Below, piece after piece: positions 33,186 to 43,883 of a stretch of 64,000 bases of DNA. The stretch covers positions 58,177,708 to 58,241,707 of the forward strand of contig NC_063170.1 of NCBI RefSeq assembly GCF_023159225.1. Direction: 5' to 3'. The translations under genes and the position numbers were made by a program. Source of the stretch: Perognathus longimembris pacificus. Taxonomy: Eukaryota > Chordata > Mammalia > Rodentia > Heteromyidae. The notes beneath the pieces were generated by a model. The model ran no database searches. It was not told where the DNA came from and worked only from the letters and a program-made list of their open reading frames with translations. Each line of letters starts with the position of its first letter. Position 1 is the stretch's first letter.

Positions 33186-33627
33186 AATAAATTTCTTTTC
33201 TTTTTATTTGTAAAATGACACTATAGACCATGTATGAAATCTGGGAGGTTATTTATATCTTCAAAAATCCCAGATATTCATCATTGATTTAAATTTGGGT
33301 TTTTAAACTCCAAATGACTGGGTCTGGGCACATATGGAAAGGGTAGAAGGTTCTGGAAGAGAGCAGACAAGCTAGAAGATGTAATGCCTGGGTAAAGAAT
33401 TATGACTCTTCCTGTCTGGCCAAGTGGCATCATTGCATAGGCAGATTTGGTATCATCAGGTATTTGGTTCAGAAAAGAAGCCAGCTGTCTGGAGTTTCAA
33501 TGAACCATTTCTGATTTTTAAATAAAAATTAGCACAAATATTTAATAAACGTTTCTCTGCCCTCGCACATGCGGGCCACATGTGACCCTTGGATCTTTCA
33601 CTTGAAAATCCTGCCCTGGTTCCCTGA

Positions 33628-33725
33628 CCTTAAAGTTGAGGACACTGAAACCCCAGAAAAGGTCTCAGAAATAGTCAGTGGTGAAGCTGTTTCTGGGGTC
33701 TAGGCATTTTAACTCACAATCCCTA
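33628..33725 (-). mobile_element. MIR-like SINE fragment, antisense
   Basis: TTAAAGTTGAGGACACTGAAACCCCAGAAAAGG and GTCAGTGGTGAAGCTG resemble reversed MIR core (AGATGAGGAAACTGAGGCCCAGAGAGG, GTAAGTGGCAGAGCTGG). Diverged. Confidence 0.45.
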
Positions 33726-33809
33726 AAACTGGGTTAGACAGGAAATCCTCTATAAAAGCACAAATTGACTCTTTAGCTCTCTGTCACAGGGGTCAACACT
33801 GTGATGCCT

Positions 33810-33833
33810 AAAAAAAAAAACGGGGGGGGGGGG
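33810..33833 (+). repeat. Poly(A)-C-poly(G) homopolymer junction
   Basis: Eleven A, one C, then twelve G. The G run is the longest in the window and prone to sequencing error. Confidence 0.85.
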
Positions 33834-33869
33834 ACGGTGATGTCAACCCTCACTTAAGAAGTCATGTAT

Positions 33870-34385
33870 TTTGTGCGATTTCGTGTATGTACAAATTTAT
33901 ATGTGATAAAATGTACTAATTCTGATTTACATTGAGGTCTTGACAAATGCTAACACCACTCCTGGCAAGTGTGAGACATTATCCTCCCTCCAGGAAGTTC
34001 CTTCATATTTCTTTTCAACCACCCTACCCTTACCAACCCAGCTGCAGGAAGCCTCTGTCTGTGTGGATTCAATGTGTGTTTTGAAAGGTCTCCCCATTCT
34101 ATCTTTCTACTAGGTCCTGTCTGGTTTTAGTTGTCCTGTTTTTGAGCAGATTCACTTATAATACAGAGGCATGATCCATTATAGGAATAAATGACAATTG
34201 GTTTATTCATTGTCTTCAAATGCATAGATACTTTTCTGTTTTAGCCAGCATGTATAAAGTTGCTCTGGGCATATGTTTTTATTTCCCTTGGGTAAATATC
34301 CAGGAGTGAAATTGCTGGGTTGCATGGTAAGTATATATTTTAACTTTATTAAAAACTGCTCAGCAAATTCTGAATCTCATGTAGA
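33870..34385 (-). mobile_element. Old mammalian L1 (L1M-type) 3' end, antisense
   Basis: Reversed L1 landmarks in order: TGACAAATGCTAACACCACTCC, CCTCCAGGAAGTTCC (3' UTR), then TTCCCTTGGGTAAATATCCAGGAGTG and AATTGCTGGGTTGCATGGTAAG (ORF2 end). No open frame remains. Confidence 0.8.
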
Positions 34386-35839
34386 TTGAATGCATCACAT
34401 TTACGAGACTGTGCAAACTCCATTACTCTTTTCTTTTCTTTTCCTCCTAAATTCCTTATGTTATCCTCCAGCTTTTCATTGAAACAGCATAAATGAATAT
34501 TTGCTGTGTCACTCAGCTAGACTTTATTTCTGGACAAGATTTTTAGAAAGAAAGGAAACAAAAAAAATAGAAGAAAACAACACAGAAAGAAAAAATAAAA
34601 GAGAAAGGAGACAGCTCACAATGAAGATGGTACAGAACTTGTCTGATGGGTCGTGTGTGGTTGTGTGCACTGTAATTAGCACCTTGTAGCATCTGCCTTC
34701 CTTACTTGACCTCCATATTCACTCTCCCTGCCTGCTTGTTGCCAAAGGAATTCCTGCCAGAACAGCATTTTGTCTGAGCGAGGCTTTTCTGCACAATGAA
34801 GATGACCTCAATTGTAAAAGGACTGTCAGATCTAAGATTCACCCAGTGAGGCTTGAAAGATATGCATGAGATTTCATGCCCATGTGAACGCCTGTCCCCA
34901 GAGGTGAGATAACCGGAGTGCTAAGCCTGGCTAGTTCATTAAAACTGACTTGACTCAACTAACTCTCTGAAGACTACTCTAAAGAAAATATGTGTTTATA
35001 TAGTACTTATCACCTCTTTTTCCTTGTCAAAAATGAGATGCTAAGACTTTTAATCCAAAAGAAAGTCTTAAAAGCTTCAGAATAAGATCACAGAATTGTT
35101 TCTCTCCAGGAGTACTTTGGGATCAGTGCCATCACCCGGGACATGGTCCAGAAAAAGAAAAAAAAAATTCTCTCTAAAACACTGAGCTCAAGATAATACA
35201 GTAATATCACCTAACTGGGAAAAGGTCGATCCTGGTGAAAAGTCTTGAGTTATGAGGCCATTAAAAGAAATGTGGGTCTTGTTTTTGGCTTATGGGAGTA
35301 TTTGGGTAGCATCAGAGGAAACAAAGCCAGGTCCAGATGTGTTTGGCAAAAGTGTGCTGCCATTGCTCAGGTGCTGTGCCAACTGCAGGCATTACTAATC
35401 AATTGCAGTCTTTCAAAGGGTATATTTTTCTGATTTGTTCAATAGTAAAGTATACAGTGAGTTTCAGGATTTTCTTTTTGACACAAAACTTTATTACTTT
35501 TTAAAAACGAAGCATTATAAATATCATAAATGAGAGTGAAAAAATACATGCTCTCTGTGTGTACATGAGTACAAAGAAATGGTGTGGAAGTGTGTGTGTG
35601 TGTGTGCGAGCGCACGTGTTTGTATAGATGGAGAGACAGAGTAAGCAGTCTCAGAATTCAACTAAGGAATTCAAAACACAACATTTTGTACATTTGACTG
35701 CAGATAAATTATTGCTTATGAAAATGAAAAAAAGTTAGTCATATTTAACAAAATAAATTTAATTCCTTTGAACTGTAGGGCAAGTAGGTGACAGAAATAA
35801 TCACTGAAAGGCACTTTTAAAATGACATTGTTGGTCAAC
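34386..35839. other. Unique sequence, no gene seen
   Basis: Mixed sequence with short frames only. A (GT)n run with GCGAGCGCACG lies at 35591-35616. No repeat family or gene is supported for the rest. Confidence 0.5.
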
Positions 35840-36140
35840 TTACTGTTAAAGGTTGTACTTGCAATGCATCTTGCTCCAAGTAATTAGTGCTAATCGGACT
35901 GAAGAATGTAAAAAGGAGCCTCCAAATTGAATATGCATTACATAATGTTATAAAAATTATCAGATATTGGTAATGATGGAACTTTAAAAACCAATATCTT
36001 TAGCTGTACATTAGCTCTTTTAAAGGTTTGTACCAGTTTTATGAAGTGACTTCTATTAAAAGGGAGAATGACATCTATTCATAACATCGATTATTAGTTG
36101 CTACTATTTATTTGAGGGAATTACTATTCTGAGCACTTTG
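35840..36140. promoter_or_regulatory. Candidate enhancer-like conserved block
   Basis: Repeat-free, with dense homeodomain-type and POU-like words: TAATTAGTGCTAATC at 35881-35895 and ATATGCATTA at 35931-35940, with ATCGATTATTAG near 36087. Such clustering is typical of developmental enhancers, but the call rests on motif texture alone, without alignment. Confidence 0.25.
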
Positions 36141-36374
36141 TCTCCAAGAACAAACAAGTGAAACAGGCCCCGTCTTTAGCAGTAATGACACAAGCCTGCA
36201 ACTGTGATTTATGCCTTCCACACAGAAATCCCCAAGGTCTCTAGAAAGGCTTCACCCTCAGTCTTGCTTTTCTCATAATGATAACTAATGTTAGAGATTT
36301 TTCACTTACAAAATGTTGGTATTAATGAACTATAACCTGTTTTAAATGTTCTATTTGCCAAGAGTATTTATGAT

Positions 36375-36585
36375 AATGAACAATAAAGGCCTTGGAATGT
36401 ACTGCCTGGGGAAGACCTAGTCTTGCCTCTGGTTCACCTTGTGATGACCTTGAATGAGTAAGTCTTTTGTGCCTCACTTCTACTATCCTGTGATAACACC
36501 ACTTGTCATACATGTGTTGTGAAGATTAAATCAACTGTTGTTTGTGACATACTTAGAGCACTGTCCACCATAAAATAACTAATGC
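36375..36585 (+). mobile_element. MIR SINE, near full length
   Basis: GAATGTACTGCCTGGGG, GATGACCTTGAATGAGTAAGTC, TGTGCCTCACTTC, TGTTGTGAAGATTAAATCAAC and CTTAGAGCACTGTCCACC reproduce the MIR order (tRNA-like head, core GTGACCTTGGGCAAGT, GCCTCAGTTTC, GAGGATTAAATGAG, GCACAGTGCC). About 210 bases. Confidence 0.8.
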
Positions 36586-37439
36586 ATGAAGAGCTAGAAA
36601 ATAAATTTTATTTGACACAAGGATGTTTTGCTAAAAACTTATGTCTTAGTGAGCATTTAATTTCCAAATAAAACTGTTCATTAATTGGTGACAATTGAAG
36701 TAACCCACCAGCATTAATAAATGTCCCGAATCAAAATAAAGTAAATGATATTCATTTTTTATTTCCTTACACTGAATGTTTACAAATACTTTAATGAAGA
36801 TTTCAAGCTTAAAACGTACACACATACTCTCTTTCTAATAAATATACAATCATACTCAGTAGAGATAGTAAGATAATATAAATGCTGTATGTACAAGATG
36901 TTTTGCTGTCTACATTCTTGTTCTAGGGTCTAGAACAGTGCTTGGTATATAGAACATGTTTAGTAAACATGTGTTTAATGAAAACTATTAGCCCCCAATA
37001 CAATTGATACATTTAAAATATGTTAAAGTCATTAATTGCTATTTTCTGAATATTTTATATCCTCATTTAAGATGACTGCACTAAATTCTTTCTGGTGAAT
37101 GGATGTATTTCCTTTACCTACTCCCCAGTTGCTAGATATTCACATTACTTCCATTGTCTTGTTATTATGAAAAGAAAATTAGTGTGATGAGTACACATTG
37201 AAAATGCTTGGCCTCTGTCTCTGATTATTTTCTTAAGATAATGCCAAGAAGAGGACTGGTCAATGAATAACACTGATTTTTTTAAGGAATATAATCAATC
37301 AGTATTTAGTTGGTAGATATTTAGCAAATATCTAACCTCTGTTCCATGCTTAGATGCCTGCCTGAGGATACACTTGTAAACACAGTAGAACATAGATCTG
37401 CTCTGGTAGATTCTATGGCAATGTAGAGCAGAGACTTAA
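36586..37439. other. Unique AT-rich sequence, no gene seen
   Basis: Around 36920-36985 GAACAGTGCTTGGTATATAGAACATG and AACATGTGTTTAATGAA look like the 3' end of an old MIR or L2. The remainder is unassigned. Confidence 0.5.
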
Positions 37440-37630
37440 GCTATGTGCCATGAACCAACAGTAGCTCACTACATTGATTTTGGAAATAAAGTTTTATTGA
37501 AAAATGACCACATTCTTTACTTCATACATTATCTCCATACTCATAGTATAATGGCAGAATTGAGTAATTTTTATATTAATTTCTGTCCTGCACAGTTCAA
37601 AACATTTGTATTTGGCCTATTCCAGAAAAA
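37440..37630 (+). mobile_element. Ancient hAT-type DNA transposon fragment
   Basis: AAATAAAGTTTTATTGAAAAATGACC, CATACATTATCTCC, ATAATGGCAGAATTGAGTAA and AACATTTGTATTTGGCCTATTCCAG follow a widespread mammalian non-autonomous element (AAATAAAGTTTTATTGGAAC, AACGGCAGAGTTGAGTAG, TATCTGGCCCTTTACAG). The polyadenylation-like AATAAA is part of the repeat. I do not commit to a family name. Confidence 0.7.
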
Positions 37631-37869
37631 AAAAACCACCAAAATTTCCAACTTGTTGGTCTGATAGTTTATAATTTTTCCAAATTATGCTTCAGAAAGT
37701 CTATGTTTTCAACCATCATGAAAGCAAAGTCTTCATATTAACAAAGAAAACAACTGGAGTTTTACTGGATTTGTTTTCCCCCCCTTATGATAGTCTTTAT
37801 AAACAAATCATTTTAGTGTGGCATTCAGGAATATTCAACAAATTTAAAACTAGTAAAGTTTGAATCACT

Positions 37870-38560
37870 GAGATTGACTTTCAGTGAGCCATACGAAATG
37901 CTGGCTGAGACTGTGTCATTGGCTGAGCCCTCATCAGTTTTAGCAAAATTTCCTTATATGCTGCCAAAGGACTAACAAAGCTGGAACAACGATGGTAGCC
38001 AATATCTTCAGCTGCCTAGAAATAAAGTACCAAATAGTGCTGGAATTATTGAAAGCGATACTATATCATTTTACATAGGAAATCCATTTTGTTTATTCTG
38101 AAACTAACCAACATTACTTTAATGACTTATGTAAAAGGAAATGTCTGTTATTTGACTTTTTTCCCCCAGCACTGGCCTCACACCGGCATACTAATGATTA
38201 TTTGTCAAAGTCACACTGTTTGCTTACAAGGTATGAAGGTTTTTTAGACACTATAATGACGGCTCTTGATTCACTTGATAATATTTAGAATAAGCCATAA
38301 AAGCTGATCTCTGAACGAACAGACTGCTTTTATTGGCTTTTAGTGCTATTACTGCTGTCATAAGTGGAAAATTGGTCTAATGCAAGCAATACTGCTGTGT
38401 CATACTGCAGAACTCCTGCTTGGGTTTATGGTTTATTGCATCTAATGAGACAATGGCCAGGTATAGACAGGGTCCCCCACTCATTTACATGTACAGAAAG
38501 ATGTCACCATGGGCTCTGACTCACCTAAGAGACAGGTAAGAATGTCCTGGAAGTTGGATT
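37870..38560. promoter_or_regulatory. Best candidate conserved regulatory block
   Basis: About 690 bases with no recognisable repeat. It carries TAATGATTA at 38192-38200 (homeodomain-like), ACAATGG at 38450-38456 (SOX-like) preceded by TAATGAG, and long stretches of balanced composition such as AAGCTGATCTCTGAACG. It sits between old transposons that stop on both sides, as expected of a region intolerant of insertion. Constraint is inferred, not measured. Confidence 0.3.
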
Positions 38561-38578
38561 GGAACTCATCTAATCCCA

Positions 38579-38581
<3 letters not shown>

Positions 38582-38620
<39 letters not shown>
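38582..38620 (+). repeat. (GT)n microsatellite
   Basis: About 19 perfect GT units. Confidence 0.97.
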
Positions 38621-38622
<2 letters not shown>

Positions 38623-38759
38623 AGAAATATTTACTAATCCTTATGACATACTAGGTACACATATAAACAGGTGAGGCAGATCAAATGAAGATAAAATTCC
38701 CTCATAATCAGAAGTATAGGATTCAAGGTCCACTTGTAATATTTCAGGACCTCAAAAAT

Positions 38760-38990
38760 ATAATTTTCAATTCTCTAACCAAGGTCAAACATACAATGAA
38801 CAAAGTACATAATTCTTATGTATAGTGCTTGATGGATCTTTACTTTATTAAGTGAATACTTTGTGCAATTACTACCCATCAACATATAAAACCATTTCAG
38901 CACCATAGACAGTTCCTTATTGCCCCCCACCCCCACCCCCAACCCAAGCAGCATGTATAACCCAGGGGGGGCTTGTGAAGTCTAACACTG
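38760..38990 (-). mobile_element. Old L1 (L1M-type) 3' UTR, antisense
   Basis: ACAAAGTACATAATTCTTATG, TGTGCAATTACTACCCATC and TATAAAACCATTTCAGCACC with CCCCCCACCCCCACCCCC correspond to the reversed 3' UTR of old L1s (AACATTTCCATCACCCC type). It appears continuous with the fragment at 39340-39870, with unassigned sequence between. Confidence 0.6.
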
Positions 38991-39339
38991 AATTTAAACA
39001 TGAAGTGATCCACAGGTAGATTGCTATTCTGGAATGTTAGAATGCATAGAGTTCTATGCTGTACAATGGATTTCTGATTTATTTCCCCCCAAATACCATC
39101 ATACAAATCCCACCTTTTCACTTCAGTAATTAAAGGAAAAGTAACTTTTACCTTGCTTTGGGTTGCACCATTTGCTCTTTGCAAGTCCAAAATTAAGGGC
39201 AGGCAAACAATCTACTCAGCAGATCACATAATGATTTAAACAAAACTGATGATGACACAAGAATGGCTGAGAATTTCTCTGCATTGAGTGAACTGCATAA
39301 CAAATATGCCAGTACTTAAATTTTTTTGTTTCTGAATAT
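38991..39339. other. Unassigned sequence between two old L1 pieces
   Basis: No recognisable repeat. It could be a diverged L1 part or an insertion. A 97-codon minus-strand frame (38897-39190) spans the edge and is not taken as coding. Confidence 0.4.
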
Positions 39340-39870
39340 TCTTTTCATTTGAAATTATAATAATTATTGTTCTTTTCCTATGTCTGGAGAAAACAACATG
39401 TAATAGATCTGTGAATAAGATGGGCTTATTACATCTTGTTCAACATCGTATCTGCAAAATTCATTTATGATTTTGCATTTACCAGAATTTTATTTTTTGT
39501 ATTGCTTCAAAGTATTCCATTTCAGGAGTACACTACAATTTTTGTCACCTATTGTGTTGTTGGAGGATTTTTAGATATTAACAGTTGGTTATGATGAATG
39601 ATGCTAATTTGAATGTTTGTATGTGTTTTGGTGGACAAAAGCATCCATTTCTGTTGCATATAACACTAAGAGTAGAACTGATGATGTGTTAGGTACTGGT
39701 GTGTTTTGAGGTCTAGGGAGATACCGCTTAGGATTTTTTCACATGGTATTAGTTTTTATGTCTACCACCAGCCTTTGACAATTCCAGTTTCTCTTTGTGG
39801 TTATCAACATTTTTTATTGTCAGCTGCAACATCACTCGAATAGATACAACTGCTGTTTTCCATAGTGCAT
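39340..39870 (-). mobile_element. Old L1 (L1M-type) ORF2 end, antisense
   Basis: AAGTATTCCATTTCAGGAGTAC, TTTGTCACCTATTG, GATGAATGATGCTAATTTGAATG, AGAGTAGAACTGATGATGTG and CTACCACCAGCCTTTGAC match, in order and strongly decayed, the reversed L1 ORF2 3' end (AGTATTCCATTGTATGG, TATCCATTCATC, AATAATGCTGCTATGAAC, GGAGTGGAATTGCTGGG, CCCACCAGCAATG). Confidence 0.65.
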
Positions 39871-40394
39871 GCACAGGAAACTGAAGAAAATACAATTATC
39901 TAAGGAATATGTTTTTTCTGTCTAATCAGATCTGTGGTGTTGAATCACATGGGTCACAAAGAAGTGACAGGAACAAGGGTTTGGGAATTAGAGGTCTACA
40001 CTGACAGCTCTATACTACTCATCACTGATTGAATGGGCCTCATAGAATCAATCATTTGTGTTTTACATGTACCCTATTCTTCTTGTGTAAAGCATTGCAA
40101 AACACATCATCTTAAAGAAATTAAATAACACATGTAAATTAAAGAGCTAGTGTTAAATACCAGGCTGAGACTGCACACATATTCCTTTTGCCCTGTGTTT
40201 AATGGTCTGAATATCAGCAAAAATAGTGAGGCTGCTACTATAAAGTCACTATCAATGTGGCTTCCTGTTAGCACCTCATTTTTACTCTTTCTCTTCCCTA
40301 AAATCCTTCTAGTTATCTGAGCCAGATTTCTGAATGTCATCCTAGACTCTTTCCTCTGTCACTTGCTACATAGAATAATGACAACCACATGTAC

Positions 40395-40640
40395 TATTCC
40401 AGCTTTAATTTACCAAGTACTGTGTGCCAAACACTGTGATAAATACTGTGCACGTAGTTTCTCATCAGAAACCAGCAAAGTACATATTATCATTCCTGTT
40501 TCACAAGTGGGAAGGAATCTAAAACTCAGAGATCAAATGGATTATCCCTGATCCGATATAATATAGGAGTTAGAACTAAGAATTGGAACCAAATCTTGAT
40601 TCCCATGCTCATTCAATTAACCACGGCTTTGCAAATCGAA
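40395..40640 (-). mobile_element. MIR SINE, near full length, antisense
   Basis: TTACCAAGTACTGTGTGCCAAACACTGTG, TTATCATTCCTGTTTCACAAGTGGG, AACTCAGAGATCAAATGG and ATTCCCATGCTCATTCAATTAACCACGGC reproduce reversed MIR order from 3' end to 5' head. One of the clearest MIR copies here. Confidence 0.8.
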
Positions 40641-40731
40641 GTAGTCAGCGAGTCCTTTAGATTTGTATCTCCTATACATCCCTGAATTATTTCATCTCCA
40701 TCCCCTTCCCCTTTTATCCCATATGAACCTT

Positions 40732-40780
40732 CACACCTTTGCAGTTACCTGCACACCTTTGCAGTTACCTGCACATCTTT
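40732..40780 (+). repeat. 20-bp tandem repeat, 2.4 copies
   Basis: CACACCTTTGCAGTTACCTG occurs twice without mismatch (40732-40751, 40752-40771), followed by a partial third unit CACATCTTT. Confidence 0.9.
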
Positions 40781-41094
40781 CTTGCTAAATGTAACTACAC
40801 TATCATCTTTGCTGGCACCCTTGGTGAGCTCCCAAGCAGATGGAGCCTTATTCAACAGGCATGTTGGATGATTCTAATGCAATGGCCTCCAGATTATATT
40901 TGCACACTCCTCACCTGTCACAGTGCAAGCACAAGCCCTTGGAAAGAACATTCTTCTGGGACAGATAGCCATAAATGATGTGTTCTGTTCACTTCCCTGG
41001 TGCTCACATCTCTGACTTCAGGTTAAATGTAGTTACTTAGAACATTGTAAATAATACACTAATGCCTTCACTTTTCTCCTGAACTGAAATGTAA

Positions 41095-41556
41095 AGCCAC
41101 ACCATGACAGCAAGATTTTTGATGATCAGACCCCTGACTCTCTGGCCTTAGCCGTTAGTCTGAATCATCCTGTTTTGTTGGCTTGGAGCATACCATACAT
41201 TTTAATCACTCAGGGCCTTTACACTTGCCATTTTCTATACAGGAAATACTTTTGTTTCAGATATGAAGGTGATTCTGTCATTATTTCCATCCTAGTCCTT
41301 GTTCAGATGCTGGTAAAAAGAGAGGCTTTCCTGAGTCCTTCCTTCCTTGCTTCCTTTCTTTCTTTCTCAGTTTCCATATCTTTAGTACTTGTTACCAGAC
41401 TCATCGGTACTAATTGTTCATTTAATGGTTGATGTTCTCCCCTAAAAAAATGAATATCGTCACTGTTTTATTTGTTTCAAAGTATGCCTAGAACAGCGCC
41501 TGAAATCTGGTGGGGAGTGGGTATTAACTACAGAAGTGTAGAATGAATGAATCTGC
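41095..41556 (+). mobile_element. L2 LINE 3' end
   Basis: Ordered L2 landmarks: GATGATCAGACCCCTGACTCTCTGGCC, CTCAGGGCCTTTACACTTGCC, AGAGGCTTTCCTGAGTCC, TAGTACTTGTTACCAG, then GCCTAGAACAGCGCCTGAAATCTGG and GAATGAATGAATC. About 460 bases, sense, with no intact frame. Confidence 0.8.
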
Positions 41557-41791
41557 CAACATTCTTTTTACCAATATGAAATGGTAAAGGAAAATAAGTT
41601 GAATTCTGTAGCCACTGAGTGTTTGCATAGACCTGACATTCAAGCTCTCTTTAGTGGAGGATGAAATGGAGCAACAACCAAAAAAGGAATAGGTTGTCTC
41701 TCAGTGTCTAGACATGAAAGCGAATGCATGGAAACCCTAGACTGATTCTCTCCACCATGTCTTGGGGAATGATTAAAAATCAGCTAAGCGT

Positions 41792-41995
41792 GGGGCTGGG
41801 GATATGGCCTAGTGGCAAGAGTGCCTGCCTCGGATACACGAGGCCCTAGGTTTGATTCCCCAGCACCACATATACAGAAAAACGGCCAGAAGCGGCGCTG
41901 TGGCTCAAGTGGCAGAGTGCTAGCCTTGAGCGGGAAGAAGCCAGGGACAGTGCTCAGGCCCTGAGTCCAAGGCCCAGGACTGGCAAAAAAAAAAA
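41792..41995 (+). mobile_element. IDL-Geo SINE, very young copy
   Basis: Sense, full-length dimer. IDL half GGGGCTGGGGATATGGCCTAG to CAGCACCACATATACAG, including B-box-like GGTTTGATTCC. Geo half GGCCAGAAGCGGCGCTGTGG to CCAGGACTGGC, then about 16 A. The 15-base target duplication AAAAATCAGCTAAGC lies at 41775-41789 and 41996-42010. Confidence 0.97.
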
Positions 41996-42189
41996 AAAAA
42001 TCAGCTAAGCAAATGCATTCATTTGGTGACCACATGCAGGACTTGCTGCCTGAGTATATAAACAATTCTGAGGCAGGGATACCTTTAAATCTCTTTGTCA
42101 TTTGATAGGAGACCATGGACTTGATTTGAGGGAGCCTTGTATCATCGTTCCAGCCCCTGAGTGACTGATTGCGTATTGGGTATCATGTG

Positions 42190-42500
42190 GTTTCAAAGCA
42201 CTGTGCCTGGCATGTAGTAAATGCTCAGTTATGGCTGAGGGCAAGGCCTCAACTCTGCAGAGCTGAGACTAGTGGGTTATTGTCCAAATTAATGAACATT
42301 GTCATTTTCTCAGTTGCTGAAAGACTGCTACAAAGCAGGGCTATGAAGGAAGAGTTGAATCTTACATGTGGTGATGAAAACTGCATGGAATTGCTTCAGA
42401 ATAGGGCAGAGCTAGGTTCAAATCTCATTTGTTTCATCCTGCCCCAAATTTTATTACCTCATTTATTTAGTGGGCTTTATGTCCCCACACACCTGAGCCT
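42190..42500 (+). mobile_element. Possible MIR/L2-type old repeat pieces
   Basis: AAGCACTGTGCCTGGCATGTAGTAAATGCTCAGTTATGG is the typical 3' end of a MIR or L2 (GCACAGTGCCTGGCACATAGTAAGCGCTCAATAAAT). A second patch at 42400-42430 (GGGCAGAGCTAGGTTCAAATC) recalls a MIR head. Boundaries uncertain. Confidence 0.45.
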
Positions 42501-42779
42501 GGGGTAAATAAAGTGGTTTATACTTGTGTCTGTATGTTTATTGGCATAATATTAGTAGTGGTTTGGATGTTGAAGGGGTTTAAGTTAGAGCAGTGTAAGA
42601 GGTAATAAAGAGTCCATGACACTTACTTTTTAAAAATAGGCAGGAAAATACAGCTGAATGTTCACATCTCTTTTATCTGGATGGTGAGTACATAATGTAT
42701 GTTTTCCAAAGAATGTGTAAAAAAATCAGGAATCAAATAGTTAATACATATCCTGTTAGTAATCTTACAATATTAACTC

Positions 42780-43115
42780 TACTCCTTGACACCATCATTA
42801 TATGGAAGGTTTTTCCCCGCCTTTGGGTGGTAGAGATATGGGCTAGAAACTGTGTATACTGGTATTAGAAGTAGGAAATTGAAAGGGAATACCAAAATCG
42901 AGAGACACAGGGTAAAAAAAGACAAAACAACTACAAAAGCAATACTTGCAAAACTGTTTGGTATAAATGAACTGAACAACTCATGTGGGAAAGGGAAAGG
43001 GGGAGGGGGGAGGGAGAATGAGTGACGAGGTAACAAACAGTACAAGAAATGTACCCAATGCCTAATGTATGAAACTGTAACCTCTCTGTAATTCAGTTTG
43101 ATACTAAAAACTGAA
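42780..43115 (+). mobile_element. L1 3' UTR with polypurine tract, sense
   Basis: AAAGGGAATACCAAAATCGAGAG and GCAATACTTGCAAAACTG are followed by a G-rich polypurine block (GGGAAAGGGGGAGGGGGGAGGG at 42987-43012), then GTAACAAACAGTACAAGAAATG, GTAACCTCTCTGTAATTCAG and poly(A). A G-rich polypurine tract before the tail is typical of mammalian L1 3' UTRs. No ORF2 sequence precedes it, so it is 5'-truncated. The minus-strand 121-codon frame here is an artefact. Confidence 0.75.
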
Positions 43116-43827
43116 AAAAAAAACACAAAAAAACAACAACTCAAAAATGACTTGGTTTTGAGGACCAGTCAGAGTGCTTTTTTTTCCCCCACAGTTGCAA
43201 GTTTTAGAATTAGTTACATCATTCCACAAAAGCAAGGGCCATGTTGTGTTTCACTGGTGGTTTTTATCTCATAAGAGCTTGAATGAGCATTAACTAGAAG
43301 TGTTCATTGTAATGGTGATAAGGCCAGGATATTTGTTCCTGTTAATCCCTATGATTTGTTTCTATAATTCTGCCCTACAAGTTGGTAGAATGAAGTTTGC
43401 CCTATTCCAAATTATTATCTAGCCAAATTTGCATTTGCTTGTTCATACATTTTCAGCAAAACTCTATTAACCTTTCTGAAACCAAAGTAAAAAAAAAAAA
43501 CAAAAAACAGACAAAAAACCCCCACAACTTTTAACTTTGAAGAATGACAAATAACCTGAGGAAAAGAATCCCTGTAGCTAATCCATATCTACTTGAAGTG
43601 CCATTTGCCAATGTTATATGGGTTAAATTGAAATTAATGTGATTCCAAAATATTTGTTCATTACTGAAGAAAATAATATTCTTGAGTCAATTTCATCATC
43701 CAAAGTATTTCCCCTCCTATAGTTTAGTAGTTTCCTATATTTTAATAAAGGAGTTAGTGCATCTAGGGTTTAAAACCAGTTCTTCTACATTCTAGGTATT
43801 GACTTCATGTGAATCAGTTCTATAAAG

Positions 43828-43883
43828 ATAGTACCCAGGTCCTGAGTCTATGTCCAAGGACCTGCATCAAAAAAAAAAAAAAA
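43828..43883 (+). mobile_element. Geo-like SINE tail only
   Basis: GTACCCAGGTCCTGAGTCTATGTCCAAGGACCTGCATC followed by about 20 A is the extreme 3' end of a Geo-bearing SINE. The rest is missing or decayed. Confidence 0.6.

Noticed and set aside
37480..37500. AATAAA as a polyadenylation signal of a gene
   Set aside because: The AATAAAGTTTTATTG text belongs to the consensus of an ancient DNA transposon.
41792..41880. Functional tRNA gene in the SINE left half
   Set aside because: The A and B boxes are those of a tRNA-derived SINE; no cloverleaf-consistent acceptor or anticodon arm is preserved, and the unit is followed by the Geo module and a poly(A) tail with target duplications.
42779..43144. 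121-codon minus-strand frame
   Set aside because: Lies inside an L1 3' UTR read backwards.
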